From: Pelomonas baiyunensis
Lineage (GTDB): Bacteria > Pseudomonadota > Gammaproteobacteria > Burkholderiales > Burkholderiaceae_C
Direction of reading: 5' to 3'
DNA: 64,000 bases
NCBI RefSeq assembly: GCF_043555935.1
Contig: NZ_JBIGIB010000005.1
Coordinates: 62,001-126,000 of the forward strand
The stretch's first letter is position 1, and the number at the start of each line of letters is the position of its first letter. The translations under genes were made by a program, and so were the position numbers. Below are positions 1-8,356 of this stretch, piece after piece. The notes below the pieces were generated by a model. It was not told the origin of the DNA, made no database searches, and worked only from the letters and a program-made list of their open reading frames with translations.

Positions 1-260
1 GCAAGCGCGGCACCGTGACCGCGCGCGCTGACGCAGACCACGTTGTGGTCGAGGGCGTGAATGTCGTCAAGAAGCACGTCAAGCCGAACCCCATGAAGGG
101 TACAACCGGCGGCGTCGTTGACAAGACCATGCCCATCCATCAATCCAACGTGGCGATCTTCAACGCCGCTTCCGGCAAGGCCGATCGCGTGGGCGTCAAG
201 CTCGTCGATGGCAAGCGGGTGCGCGTGTTCAAGTCGACCGGCGAAGAGATCAAGGCTTAA
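1..260 (+). CDS. rplX: 50S ribosomal protein L24, 5' end outside window
   Basis: C-terminal part of ribosomal protein L24, an assembly-initiator protein that binds 23S rRNA. The reading frame is already open at the first base (Lys-Arg-Gly-Thr-Val, the KOW-like segment) and continues through VVVEGVNVVKKHVKPNP, typical of L24, to a TAA at 258-260. The start codon lies upstream of the window. It is the first visible gene of the spc operon and is followed 10 bp later by rplE. Identification is secure. Confidence 0.97.
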   Translation, partial: KRGTVTARADADHVVVEGVNVVKKHVKPNPMKGTTGGVVDKTMPIHQSNVAIFNAASGKADRVGVKLVDGKRVRVFKSTGEEIKA

Positions 261-270
261 GAGGTCCGAC

Positions 271-810
271 ATGGCTCGTCTGCAAACGCAATACCGCGAA
301 AAAATCGTGCCCGCCTTGACCGAGAAGTTTGGTTACAAGTCGGTCATGGAAGTGCCGCGCATCACCAAGATCACGCTGAATATGGGCGTGAGCGAGGCGG
401 TGGCTGACAAGAAGGTCATGGACCACGCTGTTGGCGACCTGACCAAGATCGCGGGTCAGAAGCCCGTGGTGACCAAGTCGAAGAAGGCGATCGCCGGCTT
501 CAAGATTCGTGACAACGTGCCCATCGGCGCGATGGTGACGCTGCGTGGCGTCCAGATGTACGAATTCCTGGACCGCTTCGTGACGATCGCGCTGCCGCGC
601 GTTCGCGACTTCCGTGGTATCTCCGGCCGTTCGTTCGACGGTCGCGGCAACTACAACATCGGCGTCAAAGAGCAAATCATCTTCCCCGAGATCGAGTACG
701 ACAAGGTGGATGCTCTGCGTGGTCTGAACATCAGCATCACGACGACTGCCAAGACGGACGACGAAGCCAAGGCTCTCCTGGCTGCGTTCAAGTTTCCGTT
801 CAAGAACTGA
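271..810 (+). CDS. rplE: 50S ribosomal protein L5
   Basis: 179-residue L5, which binds 5S rRNA and contacts the P-site tRNA in the central protuberance. The sequence MARLQTQYREKIVPAL at the start and the GMQ/GRGNYNIG-type C-terminal motifs match the family at full length. The frame is open further upstream to 118, but the ATG at 271 follows a GAGGT ribosome-binding site and gives the normal length. It sits between rplX and rpsN as in other proteobacterial spc operons. Confidence 0.98.
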   Translation: MARLQTQYREKIVPALTEKFGYKSVMEVPRITKITLNMGVSEAVADKKVMDHAVGDLTKIAGQKPVVTKSKKAIAGFKIRDNVPIGAMVTLRGVQMYEFLDRFVTIALPRVRDFRGISGRSFDGRGNYNIGVKEQIIFPEIEYDKVDALRGLNISITTTAKTDDEAKALLAAFKFPFKN

Positions 811-818
811 GGTGAACC

Positions 819-1124
819 GTGGCAAAACTCTCGATCAAACAACGTGAGCTGAAGCGCGAGGCGCTCGTCGCCAAGTTCGCCAAGAAGTACGCCGAACTGA
901 AGGCCATCATTGACGACAGCAAGAAGTCCGATGAAGAGCGTTACGCCGCTCGCCTCGAGCTGCAAAAGCTGCCGCGCAATGCCTACCCGACACGTCTGCG
1001 CAATCGCTGCGAACTGACTGGTCGTCCGCGCGGTACGTTCCGCAAGTTCGGCCTGGCCCGTAACAAGATCCGTGAACTGGCCTTCAAGGGCGACATCCCT
1101 GGTGTCGTCAAGGCCAGCTGGTAA
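819..1124 (+). CDS. rpsN: 30S ribosomal protein S14, zinc-free type
   Basis: 101-residue S14 of the 3' domain of the small subunit. It starts with GTG only 8 bp after rplE. The C-terminal half (RLRNRCELTGRPRG) has a single cysteine instead of the paired CxxC motifs, so this is the longer, zinc-independent form typical of proteobacteria. The neighbours rplE and rpsH confirm the assignment. Confidence 0.98.
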   Translation: MAKLSIKQRELKREALVAKFAKKYAELKAIIDDSKKSDEERYAARLELQKLPRNAYPTRLRNRCELTGRPRGTFRKFGLARNKIRELAFKGDIPGVVKASW

Positions 1125-1147
1125 TCGGCTGATAGGAGATATCGCAA

Positions 1148-1543
1148 ATGAGCATGAGTGATCCCATCGCCGATATGCTGACCCGCATCCGCAACGCCCA
1201 AATCGTCGAGAAGACGAGCGTTGCCATGCCGTCGTCCAAGCTGAAGGTGGCGATTGCCAAGGTCCTGAAGGACGAAGGCTACATCGACGACTTCGCCGTC
1301 CGTGGCGAAGCTTCCCGCCCTGAGCTGGAAATTTCCCTGAAGTACTACGCTGGCCGTCCGGTGATCGAGCGCATCGAGCGCGTGAGCCGCCCGGGGCTGC
1401 GTATCTACAAGGGCCGTCACGACATTCCTCAGGTCATGAATGGCCTGGGTGTGGCGATCGTCACCACGCCGCAGGGCGTCATGACGGACCGCAAGGCGCG
1501 CGCTGCCGGTATCGGCGGTGAAGTGCTCTGCTACGTCGCCTAA
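1148..1543 (+). CDS. rpsH: 30S ribosomal protein S8
   Basis: 131-residue S8, which binds 16S rRNA helix 21; in enterobacteria it is also the repressor of spc operon translation. The start MSMSDPIADMLTRIRNAQ is diagnostic. A second ATG two codons later (1154) is an equally plausible start. An AGGAGAT ribosome-binding site precedes the first ATG. Order rpsN-rpsH-rplF is canonical. Whether S8 autoregulation operates here was not determined. Confidence 0.98.
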   Translation: MSMSDPIADMLTRIRNAQIVEKTSVAMPSSKLKVAIAKVLKDEGYIDDFAVRGEASRPELEISLKYYAGRPVIERIERVSRPGLRIYKGRHDIPQVMNGLGVAIVTTPQGVMTDRKARAAGIGGEVLCYVA

Positions 1544-1560
1544 GCGAAGGAGTAGGAACA

Positions 1561-2094
1561 ATGTCCCGCGTTGGAAAAATGCCGGTCATCCTCCCGCAAG
1601 GCGTGGATGTGACCGTCGGCGCTGATTCGATCAGCGTCAAGGGTTCGCTGGGGACGCTGGTGCGTCCGGCGAACAAGCTGGTGTCCGTCAAGAATGACGC
1701 TGGCAAGCTGAGCTTTGTGCCCGCCAACGAGTCGGCCGAAGCCGATGCGATGAGCGGCACGATGCGTGCTCTGGTGGCCAACATGGTCAATGGCGTCAGC
1801 AAGGGCTTCGAGAAGAAGCTGAACCTGGTCGGCGTGGGTTTCCGCGCTCAAGCCCAGGGTCAAAAGCTGAACCTGCAGATCGGCTTCTCGCACCCGGTGG
1901 TCAAGGACATGCCGGCTGGCATCAAGGTCGAGTGCCCGACCCAGACGGAAATCGTCATCAAGGGTGCCGATCGTCAGATCGTCGGTCAGATCGCCGCTGA
2001 GGTTCGCGCCTTCCGTCCCCCTGAGCCTTATAAGGGCAAGGGCATCCGTTATTCGGATGAGAAGGTCACCCTCAAAGAGACCAAGAAGAAGTAA
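1561..2094 (+). CDS. rplF: 50S ribosomal protein L6
   Basis: 177-residue L6, located near the factor-binding site of the large subunit. Starts MSRVGKMPV and ends with the conserved PPEPYKGKGIRY motif followed by a lysine-rich tail. A GAAGGAG ribosome-binding site lies just upstream. Full length, between rpsH and rplR. Confidence 0.98.
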   Translation: MSRVGKMPVILPQGVDVTVGADSISVKGSLGTLVRPANKLVSVKNDAGKLSFVPANESAEADAMSGTMRALVANMVNGVSKGFEKKLNLVGVGFRAQAQGQKLNLQIGFSHPVVKDMPAGIKVECPTQTEIVIKGADRQIVGQIAAEVRAFRPPEPYKGKGIRYSDEKVTLKETKKK

Positions 2095-2105
2095 GGAACA
2101 GCGCC

Positions 2106-2462
2106 ATGATGACCAAGAAAGAACAACGCCTGCGTCGTTCGCGCCAGACCCGTGCTCGCATCGCGCTCCAGCGCGTCGCCCGTCTGACGGTGTTCCGCTC
2201 CAACCTGCACATCTACGCCCAAGTGCTGTCGGAAGACGGCAACAAGGTGCTGGCTGCTGCGTCGACCGCCGAGAAGTCGGTTCGCGCCCAAGTCAGCAAC
2301 GGCGGCAACGTGGCTGCAGCATCCGTGGTTGGCAAGCTGATTGCCGAGAAGGCCAAGGCTGCTGGCGTCGAGAAGGTCGCTTTCGACCGCTCGGGTTTCG
2401 CGTACCACGGCCGGGTGAAGGCCCTGGCCGAGGCGGCTCGCGAAGCCGGTCTGCAGTTCTGA
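2106..2462 (+). CDS. rplR: 50S ribosomal protein L18
   Basis: 118-residue L18, a 5S rRNA-binding protein. Basic N terminus (KKEQRLRRSRQTRARI) followed by the conserved RLTVFRSNLHIYAQ and FDRSGFAYHGRVKALAEAAREAGLQF segments, which are hallmarks of L18. Starts 11 bp after rplF; two consecutive ATG codons leave the start ambiguous by one residue. Confidence 0.98.
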   Translation: MMTKKEQRLRRSRQTRARIALQRVARLTVFRSNLHIYAQVLSEDGNKVLAAASTAEKSVRAQVSNGGNVAAASVVGKLIAEKAKAAGVEKVAFDRSGFAYHGRVKALAEAAREAGLQF

Positions 2463-2478
2463 CGCATAGGAATACGAA

Positions 2479-3000
2479 ATGGCAAAGTTTCAACCCCGCG
2501 GCGCCCAGGCTGAAGGCAACGACGACGGCCTGAAGGAAAAGATGATCGCGGTGAACCGCGTCACCAAGGTGGTCAAGGGCGGCCGTACGCTGTCCTTCGC
2601 TGCTCTGACGGTGGTCGGTGATGGCGATGGTCGCATTGGCATGGGCAAGGGCAAGGCCAAGGAAGTGCCCGTCGCTGTGCAAAAGGCGATGGAATCGGCC
2701 CGCCGCAACATGATCAAGGTCCAGCTGAAGAACGGTTCCGTTCACCACAACGTGGTGGGCGAGCACGGCGCTTCGCGCGTCATGCTGGCTCCGGCTCCGA
2801 CCGGTACTGGCGTGATCGCTGGCGGCCCGATGCGTGCCGTCTTTGAAGTGATGGGCGTGACCGACATCGTGAGCAAGAGCCACGGTTCGACGAACCCGTA
2901 CAACATGGTCCGCGCGACGCTGGATGCTCTGAAGCGTTCCACCACCGCGTCGGAAGTCGCTGCCAAGCGCGGCAAGACGGTTGAAGAAATCTTCAACTGA
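2479..3000 (+). CDS. rpsE: 30S ribosomal protein S5
   Basis: 173-residue S5, involved in decoding fidelity and mRNA helicase activity at the entry channel. It shows the double-stranded RNA-binding fold sequence (LKEKMIAVNRVTKVVKGGRTLSF begins it) and the C-terminal PTGTGVIAGGPMRAVFE motif. Normal length and position between rplR and rpmD. Confidence 0.98.
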   Translation: MAKFQPRGAQAEGNDDGLKEKMIAVNRVTKVVKGGRTLSFAALTVVGDGDGRIGMGKGKAKEVPVAVQKAMESARRNMIKVQLKNGSVHHNVVGEHGASRVMLAPAPTGTGVIAGGPMRAVFEVMGVTDIVSKSHGSTNPYNMVRATLDALKRSTTASEVAAKRGKTVEEIFN

Positions 3001-3020
3001 TCGCCCAAGCGGAGCACAAG

Positions 3021-3203
3021 ATGTCTGACAAGAAAACCGTGACGGTCAAGCTGGTGCGTAGCCCCATCGGCTGCCGCGCCTCGCACCGTGCCACCGTGGT
3101 CGGCCTGGGTCTGCGCAAGCTGAACAGCCAGAGCACGCTGGAAGACACGCCCGCCGTGCGCGGCATGATCAACAAGATCGCCTATCTGGTGCAGGTGCTG
3201 TAA
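3021..3203 (+). CDS. rpmD: 50S ribosomal protein L30
   Basis: 60-residue L30. The segment VTVKLVRSPIGCRASHRATV and the C-terminal VRGMINKIAYLVQV match the family. It is absent from some bacteria but normal here, sitting between rpsE and rplO. A GCGGAG ribosome-binding site precedes the ATG. Confidence 0.96.
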   Translation: MSDKKTVTVKLVRSPIGCRASHRATVVGLGLRKLNSQSTLEDTPAVRGMINKIAYLVQVL

Positions 3204-3227
3204 GCGCTGCCCACCGAGGACAAGACG

Positions 3228-3659
3228 ATGGAACTCAATACGATCAAGCCCGCTGAGGGCGCCAAGCATGCCAAGCGCCGTGTCGGCCGCGGCATCGGCT
3301 CCGGCCTGGGCAAGACCGCAGGTCGCGGTCACAAGGGTCAAAAGAGCCGCGCGGGTGGCTACCACAAGGTGGGCTTCGAAGGCGGTCAAATGCCGCTGCA
3401 GCGTCGCCTGCCCAAGCGTGGCTTCAAGTCGCTGACGCTGAAGTACAACGCCGAGATCACGCTGTCGGACCTGCAAGGCCTGGCTGGCGACGAGATCGAC
3501 GTGTCGACGCTCAAGGCTGTGGGCCTGGTCCCGCAACTGGCGAAGTCGGTGAAGGTGATCCTGTCCGGCGCGATCGAACGCAAGGTGGCTCTGAAGGGCG
3601 TGAACGCCACGAAGGGTGCCAAGGCCGCGATCGAAGCAGCTGGCGGCTCGGTCGCCTGA
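3228..3659 (+). CDS. rplO: 50S ribosomal protein L15
   Basis: 143-residue L15, a late-assembly protein of the large subunit. The glycine-rich GRGIGSGLGKTAGRGHKGQKSR stretch and the following GGQMPLQRRLPKRGF segment are diagnostic. It is followed 21 bp later by secY, as in most bacteria. Confidence 0.98.
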   Translation: MELNTIKPAEGAKHAKRRVGRGIGSGLGKTAGRGHKGQKSRAGGYHKVGFEGGQMPLQRRLPKRGFKSLTLKYNAEITLSDLQGLAGDEIDVSTLKAVGLVPQLAKSVKVILSGAIERKVALKGVNATKGAKAAIEAAGGSVA

Positions 3660-3680
3660 ACGTTCAGGAACTGATCCAGC

Positions 3681-4991
3681 GTGGCTACCAACGCGAATCA
3701 GCTGGCCAAGAGCGGCAAGTTTGGCGACCTGCGTCGCCGGCTTGTGTTCTTGCTGCTGGCTCTGGTTGTCTACCGCATCGGCGCCCACATTCCGGTGCCG
3801 GGCATCGACCCTAACCAGCTGGCCCAATTTTTCAAGGGTCAGTCGGGCGGCATCCTGAGCTTGTTCAACATGTTCTCCGGCGGCGCGCTGTCGCGCTTCA
3901 CGGTGTTCGCGTTGGGCATCACGCCGTACATCTCCGCGTCGATTGTTCTGCAGCTGATGGGTTACGTCATTCCATCGCTCGAGCAGTTGAAGAAGGAGGG
4001 CGAGTCCGGTCGCCGCAAGATCACGCAGTACACGCGTTACGCGACGCTGGGTCTTGCGCTTTTCCAAAGCCTGTCGATTGCGCTGGCGTTGGAAGGCTCG
4101 GCGGGCCTGGTGCTGAACCCGGGGTTCGGTTTCCGTCTGACGGCGGTTTCCAGCTTGGTGGCTGGCACGATGTTCCTGATGTGGTTGGGTGAGCAGATCA
4201 CCGAACGCGGTCTCGGCAACGGCATTTCGATTCTGATCTTCGGCGGTATCGCAGCAGGTTTGCCTGGCGCGATTGGCGGGTTGTTCGAGTTGGTCCGTAC
4301 CGGTGCGATGGGCTACGGCTCTGCGTTGGTGGTGATCTCGCTGGTGGTTTTTGTGACCTACGGCGTGGTCTTTGTCGAACGCGGTCAGCGCAAGATCCTG
4401 GTGAACTACGCCAAGCGCCAGGTGGGTAACAAGGTTTATGGTGGTCAGTCGTCTCACCTGCCCTTGAAGCTCAACATGTCCGGGGTGATTCCGCCGATCT
4501 TTGCGTCGTCGATCATCCTACTGCCCACCACCATTGTGAGTTGGGTGGCCACGGGCGACGGCATGCGCTGGTTGAAGGATTTGGCGTCGATGGTGAGCCC
4601 TGGGCAACCCATCTACGTGTTGCTGTACTCGGCTGCGATCGTCTTCTTCTGCTTCTTCTACACGGCGTTGGTGTTCAACAGCCGGGAAACGGCAGACAAC
4701 CTGAAGAAGAGCGGCGCGTTCATTCCGGGCATTCGTCCGGGTGAGCAAACAGCCAAGCACATCGACAAGATCCTCTCGCGCCTGACGTTGGCGGGTGCCG
4801 TGTACATCACGCTGGTGTGCTTGCTGCCCGAGTTCCTGACGCTGAAGTACAACGTGCCGTTCTACTTTGGTGGTACGTCGCTGTTGATCATCGTTGTTGT
4901 GACGATGGACTTCTGGGCTCAGGTGCAGAGTTACATCATGAGTCAGCAGTACGAATCGCTGCTGAAGAAGGCCAGCTTCAAGCCCAACTGA
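3681..4991 (+). CDS. secY: preprotein translocase subunit SecY
   Basis: 436-residue inner-membrane channel subunit of the Sec translocon. Starts with GTG. The N-terminal sequence LRRRLVFLLLALVVYRIGAHIPVPGID and about ten hydrophobic segments are typical. The cytoplasmic loop VNYAKRQVGNKVYGGQSSHLPLKLN and the late NSRETADNLKKSGAFIPGIRPG loop, which contact ribosome and SecA, are present. It is embedded in the ribosomal operon between rplO and infA, so it is likely co-expressed with them. Confidence 0.98.
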   Translation: MATNANQLAKSGKFGDLRRRLVFLLLALVVYRIGAHIPVPGIDPNQLAQFFKGQSGGILSLFNMFSGGALSRFTVFALGITPYISASIVLQLMGYVIPSLEQLKKEGESGRRKITQYTRYATLGLALFQSLSIALALEGSAGLVLNPGFGFRLTAVSSLVAGTMFLMWLGEQITERGLGNGISILIFGGIAAGLPGAIGGLFELVRTGAMGYGSALVVISLVVFVTYGVVFVERGQRKILVNYAKRQVGNKVYGGQSSHLPLKLNMSGVIPPIFASSIILLPTTIVSWVATGDGMRWLKDLASMVSPGQPIYVLLYSAAIVFFCFFYTALVFNSRETADNLKKSGAFIPGIRPGEQTAKHIDKILSRLTLAGAVYITLVCLLPEFLTLKYNVPFYFGGTSLLIIVVVTMDFWAQVQSYIMSQQYESLLKKASFKPN

Positions 4992-5053
4992 TGGGCGAGA
5001 ACTGATCGGATCAAGAGATAAGGTTTCTATTCAACCACTCTGAAACGTTGGGC

Positions 5054-5272
5054 ATGGCGAAAGACGACGTCATTCAAATGCAGGGCGAGATTCTTGAGAA
5101 CCTCCCCAACGCCACGTTTCGGGTGAAGTTGGAAAACGGGCATGTCGTCCTTGGACACATCTCGGGCAAGATGCGGATGCACTACATCCGGATCCTGCCT
5201 GGTGACAAAGTGACCGTGGAATTGACACCGTACGATTTGAGTCGTGCTCGCATCGTGTTCCGGGCGAAGTGA
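5054..5272 (+). CDS. infA: translation initiation factor IF-1
   Basis: 72-residue IF-1, a single OB-fold protein that occupies the ribosomal A site during initiation. The frame is open two codons further upstream from a TTG (5048), but the ATG at 5054 gives the standard MAKDDVIQMQGEILENLPNA start and family length. The 62 bp after secY hold no other gene. IF-1 between secY and rpmJ is the usual arrangement. Confidence 0.97.
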   Translation: MAKDDVIQMQGEILENLPNATFRVKLENGHVVLGHISGKMRMHYIRILPGDKVTVELTPYDLSRARIVFRAK

Positions 5273-5332
5273 GCTGTTTGAACCCCCGGGAACGCGTCAA
5301 GAGCGCATAAGAGTTAGGCCAAGGAGCAGACC

Positions 5333-5446
5333 ATGAAAGTTTCGGCATCGGTGAAGCAGATGTGCCGCAATTGCAAGATCATCCGCCGCAAGGGCGTGGT
5401 GCGTGTGATCTGCACCGACCCGCGCCACAAGCAGCGCCAGGGCTGA
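5333..5446 (+). CDS. rpmJ: 50S ribosomal protein L36
   Basis: 37-residue L36, the smallest ribosomal protein. It begins MKVSASVKQMCRNCKIIRRKG and carries the zinc-ribbon ligands Cys11, Cys14, Cys27 and His32, so this is the zinc-binding form. An AAGGAG ribosome-binding site lies 7 bp before the ATG. Located between infA and rpsM as expected. Confidence 0.97.
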   Translation: MKVSASVKQMCRNCKIIRRKGVVRVICTDPRHKQRQG

Positions 5447-5476
5447 TTGGCCGCACGACAGGACTAGAGGACCACC

Positions 5477-5842
5477 ATGGCACGTATTGCTGGTATCAAC
5501 ATTCCGCCGCAAAAGCACACTGAGATCGGTCTGACGTCGATCTACGGCATTGGCCGTACGACCGCGCAGAAGATCTGCACCACCTGCGGCATCCCGTTCG
5601 ACAAGAAGGTCAAGGACCTGACGGACTCCGATCTGGAAAAGATCCGTGATGAAGTCAACAAGCTGACGATCGAAGGCGATCTGCGTCGCGAACAGTCCAT
5701 CAACATCAAGCGTCTGATGGACCTGGGTTGCTACCGCGGCTTCCGCCATCGTCGCGGCCTGCCGATGCGTGGTCAGCGTACCCGTACGAATGCCCGTACC
5801 CGCAAGGGTCCGCGCAAGTCGGCGGCTACCGGCAAGAAGTGA
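5477..5842 (+). CDS. rpsM: 30S ribosomal protein S13
   Basis: 121-residue S13 of the small-subunit head, which contacts the P-site tRNA and forms bridges to L5. The start MARIAGINIPPQKH and the C-terminal RGQRTRTNARTRKGPRK tail are diagnostic. It is the first gene of the alpha-operon segment. Confidence 0.98.
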   Translation: MARIAGINIPPQKHTEIGLTSIYGIGRTTAQKICTTCGIPFDKKVKDLTDSDLEKIRDEVNKLTIEGDLRREQSINIKRLMDLGCYRGFRHRRGLPMRGQRTRTNARTRKGPRKSAATGKK

Positions 5843-5871
5843 TCGCTGATCCGAACTGAAAGAAGGTCAAT

Positions 5872-6276
5872 ATGGCAAAGGCACCCAACAATTCGGCGGC
5901 TCAGCGCGTTCGCAAGAAGGTCCGCAAGAACGTTGCTGACGGCATCGCGCACGTTCACGCTTCGTTCAACAACACCATCATCACCATCACCGACCGTCAA
6001 GGCGGCGCCCTGTCTTGGGCTTCGTCGGGCGGCCAGGGTTTCAAGGGCTCGCGCAAGTCGACGCCTTTCGCAGCCCAGGTGGCGGCTGAAGTGGCCGGTC
6101 GCGCGGCTCAAGAGCAGGGCATCAAGAACCTGGACGTGAAGATCAAGGGCCCGGGCCCGGGTCGTGAGTCGTCGGTTCGTGCGCTGGCCGCCCTGGGCAT
6201 CCGGATCAACTCGATCTCGGATGTGACCCCGGTGCCGCACAACGGCTGCCGTCCGCAAAAGCGTCGTCGCATCTAA
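5872..6276 (+). CDS. rpsK: 30S ribosomal protein S11
   Basis: 134-residue S11 of the platform. It contains HVHASFNNTIITITDRQG, the GFKGSRKSTPFAAQ segment and the C-terminal PHNGCRPQKRRRI motif conserved across bacteria. It follows rpsM by 29 bp. A longer-than-usual 232 bp spacer with a strong hairpin separates it from rpsD. Confidence 0.98.
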   Translation: MAKAPNNSAAQRVRKKVRKNVADGIAHVHASFNNTIITITDRQGGALSWASSGGQGFKGSRKSTPFAAQVAAEVAGRAAQEQGIKNLDVKIKGPGPGRESSVRALAALGIRINSISDVTPVPHNGCRPQKRRRI

Positions 6277-6344
6277 GACCCGTCACCCCTGGGTGATTTG
6301 GAGTTGCAGATTCGGATGACGGTGCGATAATCGCGCGTTTTCCC

Positions 6345-6380
6345 GAAGCCGGCGTGGCGCTGTAGTGCCACGCCGGCTTC
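6345..6380 (+). promoter_or_regulatory. strong hairpin between rpsK and rpsD
   Basis: A perfect 14-bp inverted repeat (6345-6358 pairing with 6367-6380, GAAGCCGGCGTGGC and its complement) with an 8-nt loop lies in the 232-bp spacer inside the alpha operon. It is not followed by a T run, so it is not a typical intrinsic terminator. In enterobacteria S4 represses the alpha operon through a structure near rpsM, so this is not that site. It could be an RNA-processing site, an attenuator or a mobile repeat. Confidence 0.6.
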
Positions 6381-6508
6381 AGTCTTGAGCCTCGCCAGCC
6401 GGTGCAGGCTCGTAAGCCCACCGTCCAAGCCCAAAACAACATCGGCTGGACTCGCGCCAAGTTCGGGACTCCTCGACTCGGCGTCAGATTGATTGAAGGA
6501 CACGCAAA

Positions 6509-7132
6509 GTGGCACGTTATCTCGGCCCCAAGGCCAAACTTTCCCGCCGTGAAGGTACCGACCTCTACCTGAAGAGCGCCCGCCGCGCCATCAGCGACAA
6601 GGCCAAGTTCGACAGCAAGCCGGGCCAGCATGGCCGCACGTCGGGCCAGCGCACCTCGGACTTCGGTCTGCAGCTGCGCGAGAAGCAAAAGGTCAAGCGC
6701 ATGTACGGCGTGCTGGAGCGTCAGTTCCGCCGCTACTTCGCTGAAGCCGAGCGCCGCAAGGGCTCGACCGGCGTGAACCTGCTGCAACTGCTGGAATCGC
6801 GTCTGGACAACGTCGTGTACCGCATGGGCTTCGGCTCGACCCGCGCTGAAGCACGTCAGCTCGTGTCGCACAAGGGCATCGTGGTGAACGGCGAAGTCGT
6901 GAACATCGCTTCCTACATGGTCAAGGCCGGTGACACCGTCGCCGTGCGCGAAAAGGCCAAGAAGCAACTGCGCGTGACCGAGTCGTTCAAGCTGGCGGAC
7001 TCCATCGGCCTGCCGGCCTGGGTGGCCGTGGACGGCACGAAGCTCGAAGGCGTGTTCAAGAAGGCCCCGGACCGCGATGAGTTCGGTGCCGAGATCAACG
7101 AATCGTTGATCGTCGAGTTGTACTCGCGTTAA
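6509..7132 (+). CDS. rpsD: 30S ribosomal protein S4, cysteine-free type
   Basis: 207-residue S4, the primary 16S rRNA-binding protein of the 5' domain. It starts with GTG after a GAAGGA ribosome-binding site. The N-terminal MARYLGPKAKLSRREGTDLYLKS and an S4 domain (LLESRLDNVVYRMGFG to IVVNGEVVNI, about residues 97-140) are clear. It has no cysteine, so it is the zinc-free form. In enterobacteria S4 is the autogenous repressor of this operon. Confidence 0.98.
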   Translation: MARYLGPKAKLSRREGTDLYLKSARRAISDKAKFDSKPGQHGRTSGQRTSDFGLQLREKQKVKRMYGVLERQFRRYFAEAERRKGSTGVNLLQLLESRLDNVVYRMGFGSTRAEARQLVSHKGIVVNGEVVNIASYMVKAGDTVAVREKAKKQLRVTESFKLADSIGLPAWVAVDGTKLEGVFKKAPDRDEFGAEINESLIVELYSR

Positions 7133-7142
7133 TCGTTCCCCC

Positions 7143-7174
7143 CGCCGACCACGCCTGAAAGGGTGCGGTCGGCG
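7143..7174 (+). promoter_or_regulatory. hairpin between rpsD and rpoA, possible attenuator
   Basis: Inverted repeat CGCCGACC (7143-7150) / GGTCGGCG (7167-7174), extended inward by more G:C pairs around one mismatch and followed by TTTCCT. It lies 11 bp after rpsD and 98 bp before rpoA. It could be a partial terminator that sets the rpoA:ribosomal protein ratio. There is no direct proof of function. Confidence 0.5.
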
Positions 7175-7271
7175 TTTCCTCGTCCGGGCTTATTGGCCCT
7201 TCGAAGGCTCTGCCCGGCTGGTCCTCAGCCTTATCGGTGTAACGAACCGAGGGTATTGAAAGAAAGACCTC

Positions 7272-8261
7272 ATGCAAACCAACTTGCTCAAACCCAAGTC
7301 CATCAACGTGGAGCCCCTGGGCGGTCATCGCGCCAAGGTCACGCTGGAGCCGTTCGAACGCGGCTACGGTCACACCCTGGGCAACGCCCTGCGCCGTGTG
7401 CTGCTCTCGTCGATGGTGGGTTATGCGCCGACGGAAGTGACGATCGCTGGCGTGCTGCACGAGTACTCGGCCATCGACGGCGTGCAAGAGGACGTGGTTC
7501 ACATCATGCTGAACCTCAAGGGCGTCGTCTTCCGTCTGCACAACCGCGAAGAAGTGACCCTGGTCCTGCGCAAGGAAGGTGAAGGCCCTGTCACGGCGGC
7601 TGACATCCAGACCCCGCACGACGTCGAGATCATCAACCCCGAGCACGTCATTGCCCACCTGTCGCAAGGTGGCAAGCTGGACATGCAGATCAAGGTCGAG
7701 AAGGGCCGTGGCTATGTGCCCGGCACGATGCGCCGTTTCGGCGACGAGCCGACCAAGAGCATTGGCCGCATCGTCCTCGACGCTTCGTTCTCGCCCGTCA
7801 AGCGCGTCAGCTACGCCGTCGAAAACGCTCGCGTCGAGCAGCGTACCGACCTGGACAAGCTGGTCATGGAAATCGAAACCAACGGCGCCATCTCGCCTGA
7901 GGAAGCGATCCGTGCTTCGGCCAAGATCCTGGTGGAACAGCTCGCCGTGTTCGCCCAGCTGCAGGGCACCGACCTGGTCGATGCCTTCGACCAGCCGGCC
8001 CAGCGCTCCAGCAGCTTCGATCCGATCCTGCTGCGTCCGGTCGACGAGCTCGAGCTGACCGTGCGTTCGGCCAACTGCCTGAAGGCCGAAAACATCTACT
8101 ACATCGGCGACCTGATCCAGCGTACCGAGACCGAGCTGCTGAAGACCCCGAACCTGGGTCGCAAGTCGCTCAACGAAATCAAGGAAGTCCTCGCCTCGCG
8201 TGGCCTGACCTTGGGCGCACGTCTCGAGAACTGGCCTCCCCAAGGTCTCGACAAGCGTTAA
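7272..8261 (+). CDS. rpoA: RNA polymerase alpha subunit
   Basis: 329-residue alpha subunit, the assembly platform of RNA polymerase. The N-terminal dimerisation domain (residues 1 to about 230) contains FERGYGHTLGNALRRVLLSS. The C-terminal domain after a linker contains VRSANCLKAENIYYIGDLIQ and NLGRKSLNEIKEVL, which contact UP elements and activators. Full length; located between rpsD and rplQ as in other proteobacteria. Confidence 0.98.
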   Translation: MQTNLLKPKSINVEPLGGHRAKVTLEPFERGYGHTLGNALRRVLLSSMVGYAPTEVTIAGVLHEYSAIDGVQEDVVHIMLNLKGVVFRLHNREEVTLVLRKEGEGPVTAADIQTPHDVEIINPEHVIAHLSQGGKLDMQIKVEKGRGYVPGTMRRFGDEPTKSIGRIVLDASFSPVKRVSYAVENARVEQRTDLDKLVMEIETNGAISPEEAIRASAKILVEQLAVFAQLQGTDLVDAFDQPAQRSSSFDPILLRPVDELELTVRSANCLKAENIYYIGDLIQRTETELLKTPNLGRKSLNEIKEVLASRGLTLGARLENWPPQGLDKR

Positions 8262-8270
8262 TTTTTAGAA

Positions 8271-8296
8271 GGGTGGCGCGCTGACCAACGCCACCC
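8271..8296 (+). promoter_or_regulatory. hairpin between rpoA and rplQ
   Basis: GGGTGGCG (8271-8278) pairs with CGCCACCC (8289-8296) across a 10-nt loop, in the 95-bp spacer. There is no T run after it, so it is probably an RNA-processing or mRNA-stability hairpin rather than a terminator. Confidence 0.45.
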
Positions 8297-8356
8297 GGTG
8301 CACCCGCCAGTACCTGATCCGGCTGGCGGCATTAATGAAGTGAAAGGAAAAGCACC

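Noticed and set aside
2742..4457. 571-codon minus-strand frame opposite rpsE to secY
   Set aside because: It is antisense to five conserved ribosomal/secretion genes; long reverse frames are expected in GC-rich DNA and this one has no family features.
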